Source of the DNA: Dyella kyungheensis
Lineage (GTDB): Bacteria; Pseudomonadota; Gammaproteobacteria; Xanthomonadales; Rhodanobacteraceae
NCBI RefSeq assembly: GCF_016905005.1
Contig: NZ_JADIKC010000003.1
Location: 620,001 to 684,000, forward strand
DNA: 64,000 nucleotides
Reading direction: 5' to 3'
Each line of letters opens with the position of its first letter. The first letter of the stretch is position 1. Below, piece after piece: positions 37,195-46,446 of the stretch. The notes below the pieces were generated by a model. The model was not told the DNA's origin and did no database searches. It was given only the letters and a program-made list of their open reading frames with translations. Both the position numbers and the translations under genes were made by a program.

Positions 37195-38287
37195 GCCGCA
37201 CGCCGGCACCTCGCACGGCCTGGCTGCCAAGCTCGCCTGGCGCCGTGGCGCGCTCGCCTTCGATATCGATCTGACGCTGCCGCCCAAGGGCGTCACCGCC
37301 TTGTTCGGACCGTCCGGCGCCGGCAAGAGCAGTTGCCTGCGCGCACTCGCCGGCATCGAGCGCGACGCCATCGGGCGGGTGAGCTTTGGGCAGACCGCAT
37401 GGCAGGACAGTGCGCATCGCCTGTTCGTGCCGCCGCATCGGCGCCGCATCGGTTACGTGTTCCAGGAGCCCAGCCTGTTCACCCATCGCAGCGTGGCCGG
37501 CAATCTCGATTTCGGCTATCGCCGCGCGGGGCGACCGTCCCATCTGGATCGCGACGGCCTGATCGACCGCTTCGGCGTGCGGCCGCTGCTGCAGCGTCGC
37601 GTCGACGCGCTGTCCGGCGGCGAACGGCAGCGGGTGGCGATGGTGCGGGCGTTGCTGTCCGATCCCGCCTTGCTGATGTTAGACGAACCGCTGTCCGCGC
37701 TCGACGGTGCCGCGCGCGCCGACCTGCTCGAATGCCTGGAATCCCTGCACGGCACGCTGCAGGTACCGATGATCTATGTGAGCCACAACGTGGACGAGGT
37801 GGCCCGGCTGGCCGACCATCTGGTCTTGCTGGAAGCGGGCCATGTGGTGGCCCAGGGCGCGCTGCAGGACACGCTGGCGCGACTGGACCTGCCGCCTGCC
37901 TTGGGCGAAGCCCTGGGCGCGGTGATCGAGGGCCGGGTGGTGAGTTACGACGCCCACGACCAGCTGATCGAACTCGATTTCCCGGGCGGTCGCCTGTGGC
38001 TGCCTTATCGCCACGAAAGCGTGGGGCAGGGACTGCGATGCCGTATCGGCGCCCGCGACGTGGTGCTGACCAGGCTGCCCCAGACAGGCACCAGCGCGCT
38101 CAATCAACTGCCTTGCCGGATCATCGCCGTGGCCGATGCGGACCATCCTGCGCAGGTCCTGGTGCAGCTCGATGCGGGCGGCTGCGTGCTGCTGGCACGG
38201 ATTACCCGCCGCTCATGGCACGCGCTGGGGCTGGCTCCCGGCAGCGAGGCGTGGGCGCAGGTAAAAGCCGTTGCACTGGGGGTTTGA
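37187..38287 (+). CDS. modC: Molybdate ABC transporter ATP-binding protein
   Basis: 366 aa. Walker A GPSGAGKSS (~43), Q-loop VFQEPSLFTHRSV, signature LSGGERQRVAMVRAL, Walker B LLMLDEP, H-loop SHNVDEV. The C-terminal ~80 residues hold a TOBE-like molybdate-binding regulatory domain (LNQLPCRIIAVADAD). Start is a GTG at 37187 overlapping the modB end; the frame before it is modB shadow. Confidence 0.95.
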   Translation: MTEPHAGTSHGLAAKLAWRRGALAFDIDLTLPPKGVTALFGPSGAGKSSCLRALAGIERDAIGRVSFGQTAWQDSAHRLFVPPHRRRIGYVFQEPSLFTHRSVAGNLDFGYRRAGRPSHLDRDGLIDRFGVRPLLQRRVDALSGGERQRVAMVRALLSDPALLMLDEPLSALDGAARADLLECLESLHGTLQVPMIYVSHNVDEVARLADHLVLLEAGHVVAQGALQDTLARLDLPPALGEALGAVIEGRVVSYDAHDQLIELDFPGGRLWLPYRHESVGQGLRCRIGARDVVLTRLPQTGTSALNQLPCRIIAVADADHPAQVLVQLDAGGCVLLARITRRSWHALGLAPGSEAWAQVKAVALGV

Positions 38288-38339
38288 ATGAGGCGCTATG
38301 CTCGACCCATGCGGTCGCCACTCTTTGCATGATCAGACC

Positions 38340-39542
38340 ATGAGCGAATTGACCAGCGTCAGCCAGGCCGAAGCCCTGATCGCCGAACATATGCCTCCGT
38401 TTGGCAGCGAGCTTGTGCCCCTGGATGAGGCCGTCGGAAGAATATTGCGCCAAGCGGTGCGCGCCGAACACGATCATCCGCCGTTCGACCGGGTGATGAT
38501 GGACGGCATCGCCACACGCTGGTCCCAGGGCATGCCGCGCCGCCTGGCCGTAGCGGGCGCGCAGATGGCCGGCATGCCCAGACAGTCGCTTCCCTCCGGC
38601 GACGCCTGCCTGGAAGTCACCACCGGCGCGATGCTGCCCGCCGGCTGCGATTGCGTGATTCCGATCGAGCAACTGCGGCGCGACGGCGGCGACTACCTGC
38701 TGTCCGACGAATGCCAACCTCAGGCCGGCCAGTTCATCCATCGGCAGGCCACCGATTGCGCGCAGGGAAGCCTGCTGCTGTCGCCCGGCATGCGCCTGGG
38801 GCCGGCGGAAATGGCCTTGCTGGCGGCCAATGGCGTGGCGAAGGTGGAGGTTGCGGTGATGCCGTCGATCGCCATCGTCTCCACCGGCGACGAACTGGTG
38901 AACGTGGACGCGCCGTTGGGCGAAGGACAGATTCGCCGCTCCAACGACACCGCCGTGCGAGCGATGCTGCGCCTGGAAGGTTTTGCGCGAGTGGCGATGG
39001 AACATATCGTCGACGATGAAGCGGCCACGCGCGAACGCATCGCCGAGCTGCTGGATCGCCACGACGTGTTGTTGCTCTCCGGCGGCGTGTCGATGGGACA
39101 GCGCGACTATGTACCCGCGGCGCTGGCGGCGCAGGGCGTGCGCAAGGTGTTCCATCGCATTGCGCAGAAGCCCGGCAAGCCGATGTGGTTCGGCATCGGG
39201 CCACGCGGGCAGGCGGTGTTTGCGTTGCCCGGCAATCCGGTCTCGGCGCTGGTCTGCGCCACCCGCTATGCGCGGCCCGCATTGCTGGCGGCGCAGGGCA
39301 TACCCGTATCTGCACCGGAACACGTGGTGCTGGACAGTGAGGTCGATATCAATCCGACGCTGGTGAGTTTCGTGCCGGCCCGCGTGCAGACGGATGCGTC
39401 AGGGCGGTCGATGGCCTATCCGGTGCCTTCCAGGACCTCGGGGGACTTCTCGTCGCTGCCGCGCACGCATGGTTTCATCGAGTTGCCGTCGGGCCAGGGC
39501 AAGGCGCCTGCCGGCACCGTCGCAACGTTTTATCGGTGGTGA
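38340..39542 (+). CDS. Molybdopterin molybdenumtransferase MoeA-like (copy 2, divergent)
   Basis: 400 aa and full-length for MoeA, with VTTGAMLPAGCDCVIP, STGDELV, LSGGVSMGQRDYVP and FALPGNPVSAL. The substrate-site motif is FDRVMMDGIATRW where MoeA normally has FDNSAMDGYA. The protein is only distantly like the first copy. Such variants occur in Xanthomonadales and relatives, but their division of labour is unknown. Starts at ATG 38340 and ends one base before moaA. Confidence 0.85.
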   Translation: MSELTSVSQAEALIAEHMPPFGSELVPLDEAVGRILRQAVRAEHDHPPFDRVMMDGIATRWSQGMPRRLAVAGAQMAGMPRQSLPSGDACLEVTTGAMLPAGCDCVIPIEQLRRDGGDYLLSDECQPQAGQFIHRQATDCAQGSLLLSPGMRLGPAEMALLAANGVAKVEVAVMPSIAIVSTGDELVNVDAPLGEGQIRRSNDTAVRAMLRLEGFARVAMEHIVDDEAATRERIAELLDRHDVLLLSGGVSMGQRDYVPAALAAQGVRKVFHRIAQKPGKPMWFGIGPRGQAVFALPGNPVSALVCATRYARPALLAAQGIPVSAPEHVVLDSEVDINPTLVSFVPARVQTDASGRSMAYPVPSRTSGDFSSLPRTHGFIELPSGQGKAPAGTVATFYRW

Positions 39543-39543
39543 G

Positions 39544-40590
39544 ATGAGCGCGATCGACAGTCTCAACGAACGCACCGCACTGCCGGTCGACCAGCTCGGC
39601 CGGCCGTTGCACGACCTGCGCATCTCGGTCATGGATCGCTGCAATTTCCGCTGCCCGTATTGCATGCCCGAATCGACCTATGGCGAGCACTTCACCTTCC
39701 TGCGCAACGACGAGCGCCTGAGCTTCGACGAGATGGAGCGTTTATGCCGGCTGGCCGCCACCCTGGGCGTCAGCAAGTTGCGCCTCACCGGCGGCGAGCC
39801 CTTGCTGCGTCCGCACCTGACCGATCTGGTGGCACGCCTGCGGCGGCTGGAGGGCATCAACGATCTGGCGCTGACCACCAACGGCGTGCTGCTGGCGCGA
39901 CATGCGAGCGAGTTGCGCGATGCCGGCCTCGATCGCGTCACCGTCAGTCTCGATACGCTCGATCCCGCGCTGTTCCATCGCATGAGCGGCAACCGCGGTG
40001 CGCTGGACGATGTGCTGGCCGGCATCGAAGCCGCACAGGCAGCCGGTTTCCCGCATGGCGTGAAACTCAATACGGTGGTGCAGCGGGGCGTGAACGAACA
40101 CACGGTGATCGATCTGGTCGAGCGGTTCCGCGGCAGCGGGGTCGTGGTGCGCTTCATCGAGTACATGGACGTGGGCAACCGCAACGACTGGCGCCCGGCC
40201 GCGGTGGTGCCATCCGCCGAACTGGTGGAGCGGATCCACGCGCAGTGGCCGATGCGGGCGCTGCCGCCGAAATATGCCGGCGAAGTGGCGACGCGTTACC
40301 GCTTCGAGGACGGTGCCGGGGAAATCGGCATGATCTCGTCCATCAGCCAGCCGTTCTGCGGGGGCTGCTCGCGGGCGCGGCTTTCCTCCGAAGGCATGCT
40401 GTACACCTGCCTGTTCGCCACGCGCGGCACCGACCTGCGCCATTCGCTGCGCGACGGCACCAGTGACCAGGCCTTGACCGAGCTGCTGCGCGACGTGTGG
40501 CTGCGCCGCCGCGACCGCTACAGCGAAGAGCGGGCCGAACACCATGGCAAGGCGCCTCGCAAGATCGAGATGCATTACATCGGTGGCTGA
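39544..40590 (+). CDS. moaA: GTP 3',8-cyclase MoaA
   Basis: 348 aa radical SAM enzyme for the first step of Moco synthesis. The N-terminal cluster motif is CNFRCPYCMPE (CxxxCxxC), LTGGEPLLRP follows, and the C-terminal second cluster is CGGCSRARLSSEGMLYTC. The protein ends with the GG dipeptide typical of MoaA. The start ATG directly follows the moeA copy 2 stop. Confidence 0.97.
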   Translation: MSAIDSLNERTALPVDQLGRPLHDLRISVMDRCNFRCPYCMPESTYGEHFTFLRNDERLSFDEMERLCRLAATLGVSKLRLTGGEPLLRPHLTDLVARLRRLEGINDLALTTNGVLLARHASELRDAGLDRVTVSLDTLDPALFHRMSGNRGALDDVLAGIEAAQAAGFPHGVKLNTVVQRGVNEHTVIDLVERFRGSGVVVRFIEYMDVGNRNDWRPAAVVPSAELVERIHAQWPMRALPPKYAGEVATRYRFEDGAGEIGMISSISQPFCGGCSRARLSSEGMLYTCLFATRGTDLRHSLRDGTSDQALTELLRDVWLRRRDRYSEERAEHHGKAPRKIEMHYIGG

Positions 40591-40668
40591 GGGCAGGGAA
40601 CAACACGATTTCTTCATCCTTGCCGTCGCGACTCGACCGATAATCCAGCCACGTCCCCGGAGTTTGCC

Positions 40669-41163
40669 GTGACCGCGATACCCACCCAGCTTTCCCACGT
40701 CGGCGACGACCAGCAGCCGCGCATGGTCGACGTCGGCGCCAAGGCGATCACCCATCGCACCGCGCAGGCGCGGGCACGCGTGACGTTTCCGGCCGAGGTC
40801 GCGCAGCGCCTGCATGAGGCCGGCTACGTGACGCCCAAGGGCGCCGTGCTCACGGTGGCGCAGATCGCCGGCGTGATGGGCGCCAAGGCGACGCCGCAAC
40901 TGATCCCGTTGTGCCATCCGCTGAGCATCGACAAGTGCGACGTGCGCATCCGCATCGAAGGCGTGGACGCGTTGATCGACTGCACCGTGTCGTGCAGCGG
41001 CCGTACCGGCGTGGAAATGGAAGCGCTCACCGGTGCCAGCATCGCCGCGCTGACCATTTACGACATGTGCAAGGCGATGTCGCACGACATCGTCATTGCC
41101 GACCTGAGACTTATTTCCAAGACCGGCGGCAAGCACGACGTCGGCAGTACGGAGACAGCATGA
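40669..41163 (+). CDS. moaC: Cyclic pyranopterin monophosphate synthase MoaC
   Basis: 164 aa. Works with MoaA to form cPMP. Motifs: PRMVDVGAKAITHRTAQARA, KGAVLTVAQIAGVMGAK, LIPLCHPLSI, SGRTGVEMEALTGAS and DMCKAMSHDIVI with the conserved Lys/His/Asp residues. GTG start at 40669 with CGGAG upstream; overlaps mobA by ATGA. Confidence 0.97.
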   Translation: MTAIPTQLSHVGDDQQPRMVDVGAKAITHRTAQARARVTFPAEVAQRLHEAGYVTPKGAVLTVAQIAGVMGAKATPQLIPLCHPLSIDKCDVRIRIEGVDALIDCTVSCSGRTGVEMEALTGASIAALTIYDMCKAMSHDIVIADLRLISKTGGKHDVGSTETA

Positions 41164-41759
41164 GCAATACACCGGCTCCGCTTTACGGCCTGTTGTTGAG
41201 CGGCGGCGCGAGTCAGCGCATGCGCCAGGATAAGGCCGCGCTCGCCTATCGCGGCGAACCGCAGTTGCTGCGCGCATGGCGCCTGCTCGAAGCGCTGACC
41301 GAGCGCGCCTTCGTCTCGGTGCGCGACAGCCAGCGCGAGGATGCCCTGCGCGCCGGCCTGCCGCAGATCGTGGACAGCTACGACGCCATCGGACCCGCCG
41401 CGGGCATCCTGTCCGCACAGGATCGCCATCCCGATGCCGCCTGGCTGGTGCTGGCCTGCGACCTGCCGCTGTTGGACCACGACACGCTGCGTCGCCTGAT
41501 CGATGCACGCGATCCCCTGGTCGATGCCACCGTCTTCGCCAGCAGCCACGACGGCCTGCCCGAACCGCTGTGCGCGATCTGGGAGCCGCGCAGCCACGCG
41601 CTGCTGCGGCAGCGCTACGAGGACGGCAGCTACTGCCCGCGCAAGGCGCTGATTCAATCGAGCATCGTCTTGCTGCCCGCGCCGGGCGATGCGCTGGACA
41701 ACGTCAACACGCCCGAGGAACGGCAAGCCATGCAACAACGTCTGGAGTCCCTGGCATGA
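41160..41759 (+). CDS. mobA: Molybdenum cofactor guanylyltransferase MobA
   Basis: 199 aa NTP-transferase fold. The nucleotide loop reads LLLSGGASQRMRQDKAAL (normal LxGGxSxRMGxDK, with Arg for the usual Gly). VLACDLPLLD is the metal-binding segment, and NVNTPEE the C-terminal motif. It makes the bis-MGD form needed by NapA and FdsA. Overlaps both neighbours by 4 bases. Confidence 0.92.
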   Translation: MSNTPAPLYGLLLSGGASQRMRQDKAALAYRGEPQLLRAWRLLEALTERAFVSVRDSQREDALRAGLPQIVDSYDAIGPAAGILSAQDRHPDAAWLVLACDLPLLDHDTLRRLIDARDPLVDATVFASSHDGLPEPLCAIWEPRSHALLRQRYEDGSYCPRKALIQSSIVLLPAPGDALDNVNTPEERQAMQQRLESLA

Positions 41760-41998
41760 CGGTGGTGAATCTCCAGTACTACGCGCAACTGCGCGAGCAG
41801 GCCGGCACCAGCAGCGAGCAGTTCACCACGGGGGCCAGCTCGCTGCGCGATCTGTACGAGGAACTGCGTGTGGCGCGAGGTTTTTCGCTGGCGGCCGATG
41901 CGTTGAAGGTGGCGGTGAACGCCCAGTTCAGCGCGTGGGATCGCCCGCTGCGCGACGGCGACACCATTGTTTTCATTCCACCGGTGGCAGGCGGATGA
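41756..41998 (+). CDS. moaD: Molybdopterin synthase small subunit MoaD
   Basis: 80 aa ubiquitin-fold protein ending IVFIPPVAGG; the C-terminal GG is adenylated and thiocarboxylated. Reads NLQYYAQLREQAG at the start. Overlaps mobA and the next gene by ATGA at each end. It is the substrate of the MoeB part of the next protein. Confidence 0.95.
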   Translation: MTVVNLQYYAQLREQAGTSSEQFTTGASSLRDLYEELRVARGFSLAADALKVAVNAQFSAWDRPLRDGDTIVFIPPVAGG

Positions 41999-43548
41999 GC
42001 CGGTTCGAACTTTCCGGCGCGGCCGTCGATACCACCGGCCAGCGCGACCGGCTTCGCCATCCGGCGAGCGGCGGTTACTGCGCGTTCGAAGGCTGGGTAC
42101 GCAACAGCAACGAAGGGCGCGAGGTCGACGGGCTGTCGTATGAAGCCTATGCCGAACTTGCCATCGCCGAAGGCGAGCGCATCGTCGCCGAGGCGATCGA
42201 ACGCTACGGCGTCACCGACGCACGCTGCGTGCATCGCACCTGCGACCTGAAGATCGGCGACATGGCGGTATGGGTCGGTGCTTCGGCGCCGCACCGCGAC
42301 GAAGCGTTCCGCGCCTGCCGCTACATCATCGACGAGATCAAGCACCGGCTGCCGATCTGGAAGAAGGAGCACTACGTCACCGGCGAATCGGACTGGGTGG
42401 CGTGCACCCATGTGTATCGCGAACACGAGCACGAGGATCATCACGCCCATCACCAGCATGCGCAGACCCAGCCTTTCGTGCCCGACTACTCGCGCCAGAC
42501 GCGTCTGCGCGACGTGGGCGAAGCAGGACAGGCGAAGCTGGCGGCGTCGCGCGTGCTGGTGATCGGTGCGGGCGGACTCGGTTGCCCGGTGATCAGCTAT
42601 CTCGCCGGCGCCGGCATCGGCACGCTGGGCATCGTCGATGGCGACCGCCTGGATGCCAGCAACCTGCATAGGCAGACCATGTACAACGCGAGCGACATCG
42701 GCCAGTACAAGGCCGAGCTGGCCTCGCGTCGCGTGGCCGCACTCAACCCCACGGTGAACGTGCGGATCTGGAAGGAGCTACTGACTGCTGCCAACGCGGT
42801 CGAGGTGTTCGGCCAGTTCGATCTGGTGGTGGAATGCACGGACGACATGCGCAGCCGCTATCTGAGCAGCGACGCCGCCGTCGTCAGCGGGACGCCGCTG
42901 ATCCTCGCCAGCATCTATCAGTACGAAGGGCAGCTGCAGTTTGTAGCGGCGCAGCCGGGTACGCCGTGCATGCGTTGCCTGTGGCCGCAGGAGCCGGCAC
43001 CGGAAGCGGTGGGCAGCTGCACGCTGTCGGGCGTGCTGGGTCCGGTGCCCGGCGTGCTCGGTGCCATGCAGGCCACCGAGGCGCTGAAATATCTGCTGGG
43101 TTTGCCGCAGCCGAATGCGGGCGCGCTGTCGCTGGTGAACCTGATCGATCTCAGCATCCAGCATTTGCCGATCGATGCGGCGAACGGCTGCGTCGCGCAC
43201 GGCGGCTGCGTCGCGGTGGCGCGTCGAGCGCTGGCCCGGGCGGTCGACGAGGAAGCCATCGACCTGGCGTTCGATCGACTGGACGATGCCGTCGCCGCGG
43301 GCTTCCGCCTGGTCGATGTGCGCAATGCCGAGGAGTGGGCGAGCGATCCCATGCCGGTGGTTGCCGCACTGCAGGTGCCTTCCGCGCAAGTGATGGAGCG
43401 AGCCGGCGAATTCGCCGACGGTCGCTATCTGCTGGTCTGTGCCAGCGGCCGGCGCAGCGGTCATGCCGCGCGTCTGTTGCGCGACGAAAGCATGCAGAAC
43501 GTGTATTCGCTGGCCGGCGGACTCAACGCGCTGCGCGTGGCCGGATGA
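41995..43548 (+). CDS. MoaE-MoeB-rhodanese fusion protein
   Basis: 517 aa joining three activities. Residues ~1-145 are MoaE (FEGWVRNSNEGREV, then IWKKEHYVTGE with the catalytic lysines ~123/124). A His-rich linker (HEHEDHHAHHQH, 144-155) leads to a MoeB/ThiF E1 domain (~165-400) with GAGGLGCP, DGDRLDASNLHRQ and catalytic Cys342 in SCTLSGVLGP. The zinc pair CMRC (325/328) is present, but the second is C399/C405, not a normal CxxC. A rhodanese domain (~425-517) has Cys482 in VCASGRRS. One chain would thus activate and sulfurate MoaD and act as molybdopterin synthase large subunit. Confidence 0.92.
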   Translation: MSRFELSGAAVDTTGQRDRLRHPASGGYCAFEGWVRNSNEGREVDGLSYEAYAELAIAEGERIVAEAIERYGVTDARCVHRTCDLKIGDMAVWVGASAPHRDEAFRACRYIIDEIKHRLPIWKKEHYVTGESDWVACTHVYREHEHEDHHAHHQHAQTQPFVPDYSRQTRLRDVGEAGQAKLAASRVLVIGAGGLGCPVISYLAGAGIGTLGIVDGDRLDASNLHRQTMYNASDIGQYKAELASRRVAALNPTVNVRIWKELLTAANAVEVFGQFDLVVECTDDMRSRYLSSDAAVVSGTPLILASIYQYEGQLQFVAAQPGTPCMRCLWPQEPAPEAVGSCTLSGVLGPVPGVLGAMQATEALKYLLGLPQPNAGALSLVNLIDLSIQHLPIDAANGCVAHGGCVAVARRALARAVDEEAIDLAFDRLDDAVAAGFRLVDVRNAEEWASDPMPVVAALQVPSAQVMERAGEFADGRYLLVCASGRRSGHAARLLRDESMQNVYSLAGGLNALRVAG

Positions 43549-43583
43549 GCGCGCGCGGCGCACAAGCGTAAACGCCGGAAACG

Positions 43584-43609
43584 AAAAAGCCCGCATCGCT
43601 GCGGGCTTC
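43584..43609. terminator. Hairpin terminator between moaE-moeB and tRNA-Leu
   Basis: AAAAGCCCGC-ATCGCT-GCGGGCTT has a strong stem with an A-run on one side and a weak T-run on the other. Its orientation suits the minus-strand tRNA as well as the plus-strand Mo operon. Confidence 0.75.
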
Positions 43610-43618
43610 GTCTACAAT

Positions 43619-43703
<85 letters not shown>

Positions 43704-43851
43704 AGGTGTCACGTGAGCTTTTTGGGCTGCGTGAGCCGCGTAGATTAGGCATGTGTCGGTGGGTTGTCAACTATCCTTTCACGGATATTTTTATCGGACC
43801 GCGTCTCCTCCGGTTCGCAAGCCCCATAAAACAACTAAAAAGGCATAGGAA

Positions 43852-46446
43852 GTGACCAGAAAAAAAGAACCGCGCGACAGCAAGCAGGACGGCAAACGGG
43901 GCTCCAAGGCGCCGGGTAGCGGCAGTGGCCGCGTTCGCCGTTCGGCCGTCGATCCGGCCAGGCCGCGCGAAGGCGTCGTGGGCGATCCGCACGCGGAGCG
44001 GGAGGCGCAGCGCTACGAGCGACCCATCCCCAGCCGCGAGGCGATCCTCGCGCTGCTCGAACAACGCGGCGAACTGCTGACCGAGGCGCGCATCGCCGAA
44101 GCGCTGTCGCTGTTCGACGAACAGGAACTCAACGCCCTGCGCAAACGCCTGGGTGCGATGGTGCGCGATGGCCAGCTGCTGCTGGGACGTCGCGGCGGCT
44201 ATGCGCCGGCCAACAAGCTGGACCTGATTCAAGGCGTGGTGCTCGCCAACGCGGAAGGCTACGGCTTCCTGCGTCCCGATGGCGGCGGCGACGATCTCTA
44301 TCTCTCGCCCCAGCAGATGCGCACCGTGCTGCATGGCGACCGGGTACTGGCCAGCGTGGTCGGCATCGACCGCCGCGGTCGCAAGCAGGGCGCCATCGTC
44401 GAAGTATTGCAGCGCCGTTCGCCGCGACTGGTGGGCCGCGTGGTGATCGAAAACGGCGTCACCCTGGTGGCGCCCGACGACCGCCGCGTGCACCAGGACG
44501 TGATGATCGTGCCCGGCCAGGACATGGGCGCCCGTTCCGGGCAAATCGTGGTGGCCGAGATCACCGACCCGCCGACGCCGCATCGCGGCCCGATGGGCGC
44601 CATCCGCGCCGTGCTGGGCGAGCGCCTGCAGCCGTCGCTGCTGGTCGAGATGGCGATCGCCAGCCACGACCTGCCACACGACTGGCCCGACGCGGTGATT
44701 CGCGATGCCGCCCAGGTCGAGCCGCAGGTGACGGCGGCCGAACGCGAGGGCAGGGTGGATCTGCGCTCGACGCCGCTGGTTACCATCGACGGCGCCGACG
44801 CGCGCGACTTCGACGATGCCGTATTCGCCGAGCCCAAGCGTGGCGGCGGCTATCGCCTGGTGGTCGCCATTGCCGACGTGTCGCATTACGTGAAGGTGGG
44901 CTCGGCGCTCGACAAGGAAGCCTACGAGCGCAGCACCTCGACCTATTTCCCCGGCTTCGTGGTGCCGATGCTGCCGGAGACGTTGTCCAACGGCATCTGT
45001 TCGTTGAACCCCAAGGTCGAACGCCTGTGCATGGTGTGCGACATGGTCATCAACGAGGAAGGCGAGGTCGTCCGCTCGAAGTTCTACAACGCGGTGATGC
45101 GTTCGCATGCGCGCCTCACCTATGACCGCGTGTGGCAGGCGATCGGCCTCAACGATGCCGATGCTCGCCACGAATTGGCCGACGTGATGCCGCAGATCGA
45201 ACATCTGCACGGCCTCTACAAACTGATGGCGGCGCAGCGCAAACGCCGTGGTGCGATCGACTTCGAAACGCCGGAGGTGAAGTTCCGCCTCGACCAGCGC
45301 GGCGAAGTGGAAACCATGGGCGCCACCGAGCGCAACGACGCGCACAAGCTGATCGAGGAATGCATGATCGCCGCCAACGTGCAGGCGGCCCTGTTCCTCG
45401 AAAAGAAGAAGATCCCCGCGTTATTCCGTGCGCACGAGCCACCGCCGGCCGAGAAGTACGAAGACCTGCAGCAGTTCCTGCGCGAGTTCAAGCTGCGCAT
45501 GCCGCCGGTCGAAGACGTAACGCCGGGCGACTACGCCGACATCCTGCGCCTGGTGCATGACCGTCCCGAGCGCGAGCTGATCCAGTCCGTGCTGCTGCGG
45601 TCGCAGAGCATGGCGGCCTATCAGCCGGACAACCGCGGCCACTTTGGTCTAGCGCTGGAAGCGTACGCACACTTCACTTCGCCGATCCGCCGTTATCCCG
45701 ATTTGCTGGTGCACCGTGCGATCCGCTACGCGATCTCGGGCGGCAAGCCCACCGCGTACAACTACAGCCCCAGCGAAATGGCCGCCATGGCCGTGCATTG
45801 CTCGCAGCGCGAGCGTCGCGCGGAAGAAGCCGAGCGCGACGTGGACGAGCGTTTCAAGTGCGCCTGGATGTCCAAGCACGTGGGCAGCGAATTCGCGGGC
45901 ACGGTCACCGGCGTGACCTCGTTCGGCTTGTTCGTCGAACTGGACGAGTCGAAGGTGTCGGGTCTGGTGCATATCAGCCAGCTCTCCAACGACTACTACC
46001 ACTTCGATCCGGTGCGCCACCTGTTGAAGGGCGAGCGCAGCGGTGCGCAGTTCCGCCTCGGCGATCACGTGCGGGTGCAGGTGCTGCGCGCGAGCTTGGA
46101 AGACCGCAAGATCGACTTCCGCCTGGTGGCGCCGCGCAAGGAAGGCGCTGCACCGCCGACCGGCGAGCGCCGCTACAACTATGCCGCCGCCGGGGACCGC
46201 TACTCGTTGCCCAAGGGCGGCAAGGGGACAGCACGGCCTGCCACACGCGATAATGACGGACCCAAGCCATCGCGCGCGCCCGTTCCGGTCGAAGCGCCCG
46301 TGGCCGGGAAGAAACCGGCCGGCGGCAAGAGCATGCTGGCCAAGGCCAAATCGGCCGCCAAGGGCAAGTTCAATGCGGCCAAGGCTGCAGCATCCAAGGC
46401 GGTCTCCAAGGCCCGAGGGGCCGGCAAGAGCAAAGGCAAAAAATGA
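43852..46446 (+). CDS. rnr: Ribonuclease R
   Basis: 864 aa 3'-5' exoribonuclease of the RNB family. Basic N-terminal tail and helix-turn-helix (~50-110), cold-shock domains, then the RNB core with TIDGADARDFDDAVF (catalytic Asp cluster ~322-330), an S1 domain (~680-760; GTVTGVTSFGLFVELD) and a Lys/Ala-rich C-terminal tail (~800-864). Degrades structured RNA in quality control. Starts with GTG at 43852; overlaps rlmB by ATGA. Confidence 0.96.
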   Translation: MTRKKEPRDSKQDGKRGSKAPGSGSGRVRRSAVDPARPREGVVGDPHAEREAQRYERPIPSREAILALLEQRGELLTEARIAEALSLFDEQELNALRKRLGAMVRDGQLLLGRRGGYAPANKLDLIQGVVLANAEGYGFLRPDGGGDDLYLSPQQMRTVLHGDRVLASVVGIDRRGRKQGAIVEVLQRRSPRLVGRVVIENGVTLVAPDDRRVHQDVMIVPGQDMGARSGQIVVAEITDPPTPHRGPMGAIRAVLGERLQPSLLVEMAIASHDLPHDWPDAVIRDAAQVEPQVTAAEREGRVDLRSTPLVTIDGADARDFDDAVFAEPKRGGGYRLVVAIADVSHYVKVGSALDKEAYERSTSTYFPGFVVPMLPETLSNGICSLNPKVERLCMVCDMVINEEGEVVRSKFYNAVMRSHARLTYDRVWQAIGLNDADARHELADVMPQIEHLHGLYKLMAAQRKRRGAIDFETPEVKFRLDQRGEVETMGATERNDAHKLIEECMIAANVQAALFLEKKKIPALFRAHEPPPAEKYEDLQQFLREFKLRMPPVEDVTPGDYADILRLVHDRPERELIQSVLLRSQSMAAYQPDNRGHFGLALEAYAHFTSPIRRYPDLLVHRAIRYAISGGKPTAYNYSPSEMAAMAVHCSQRERRAEEAERDVDERFKCAWMSKHVGSEFAGTVTGVTSFGLFVELDESKVSGLVHISQLSNDYYHFDPVRHLLKGERSGAQFRLGDHVRVQVLRASLEDRKIDFRLVAPRKEGAAPPTGERRYNYAAAGDRYSLPKGGKGTARPATRDNDGPKPSRAPVPVEAPVAGKKPAGGKSMLAKAKSAAKGKFNAAKAAASKAVSKARGAGKSKGKK

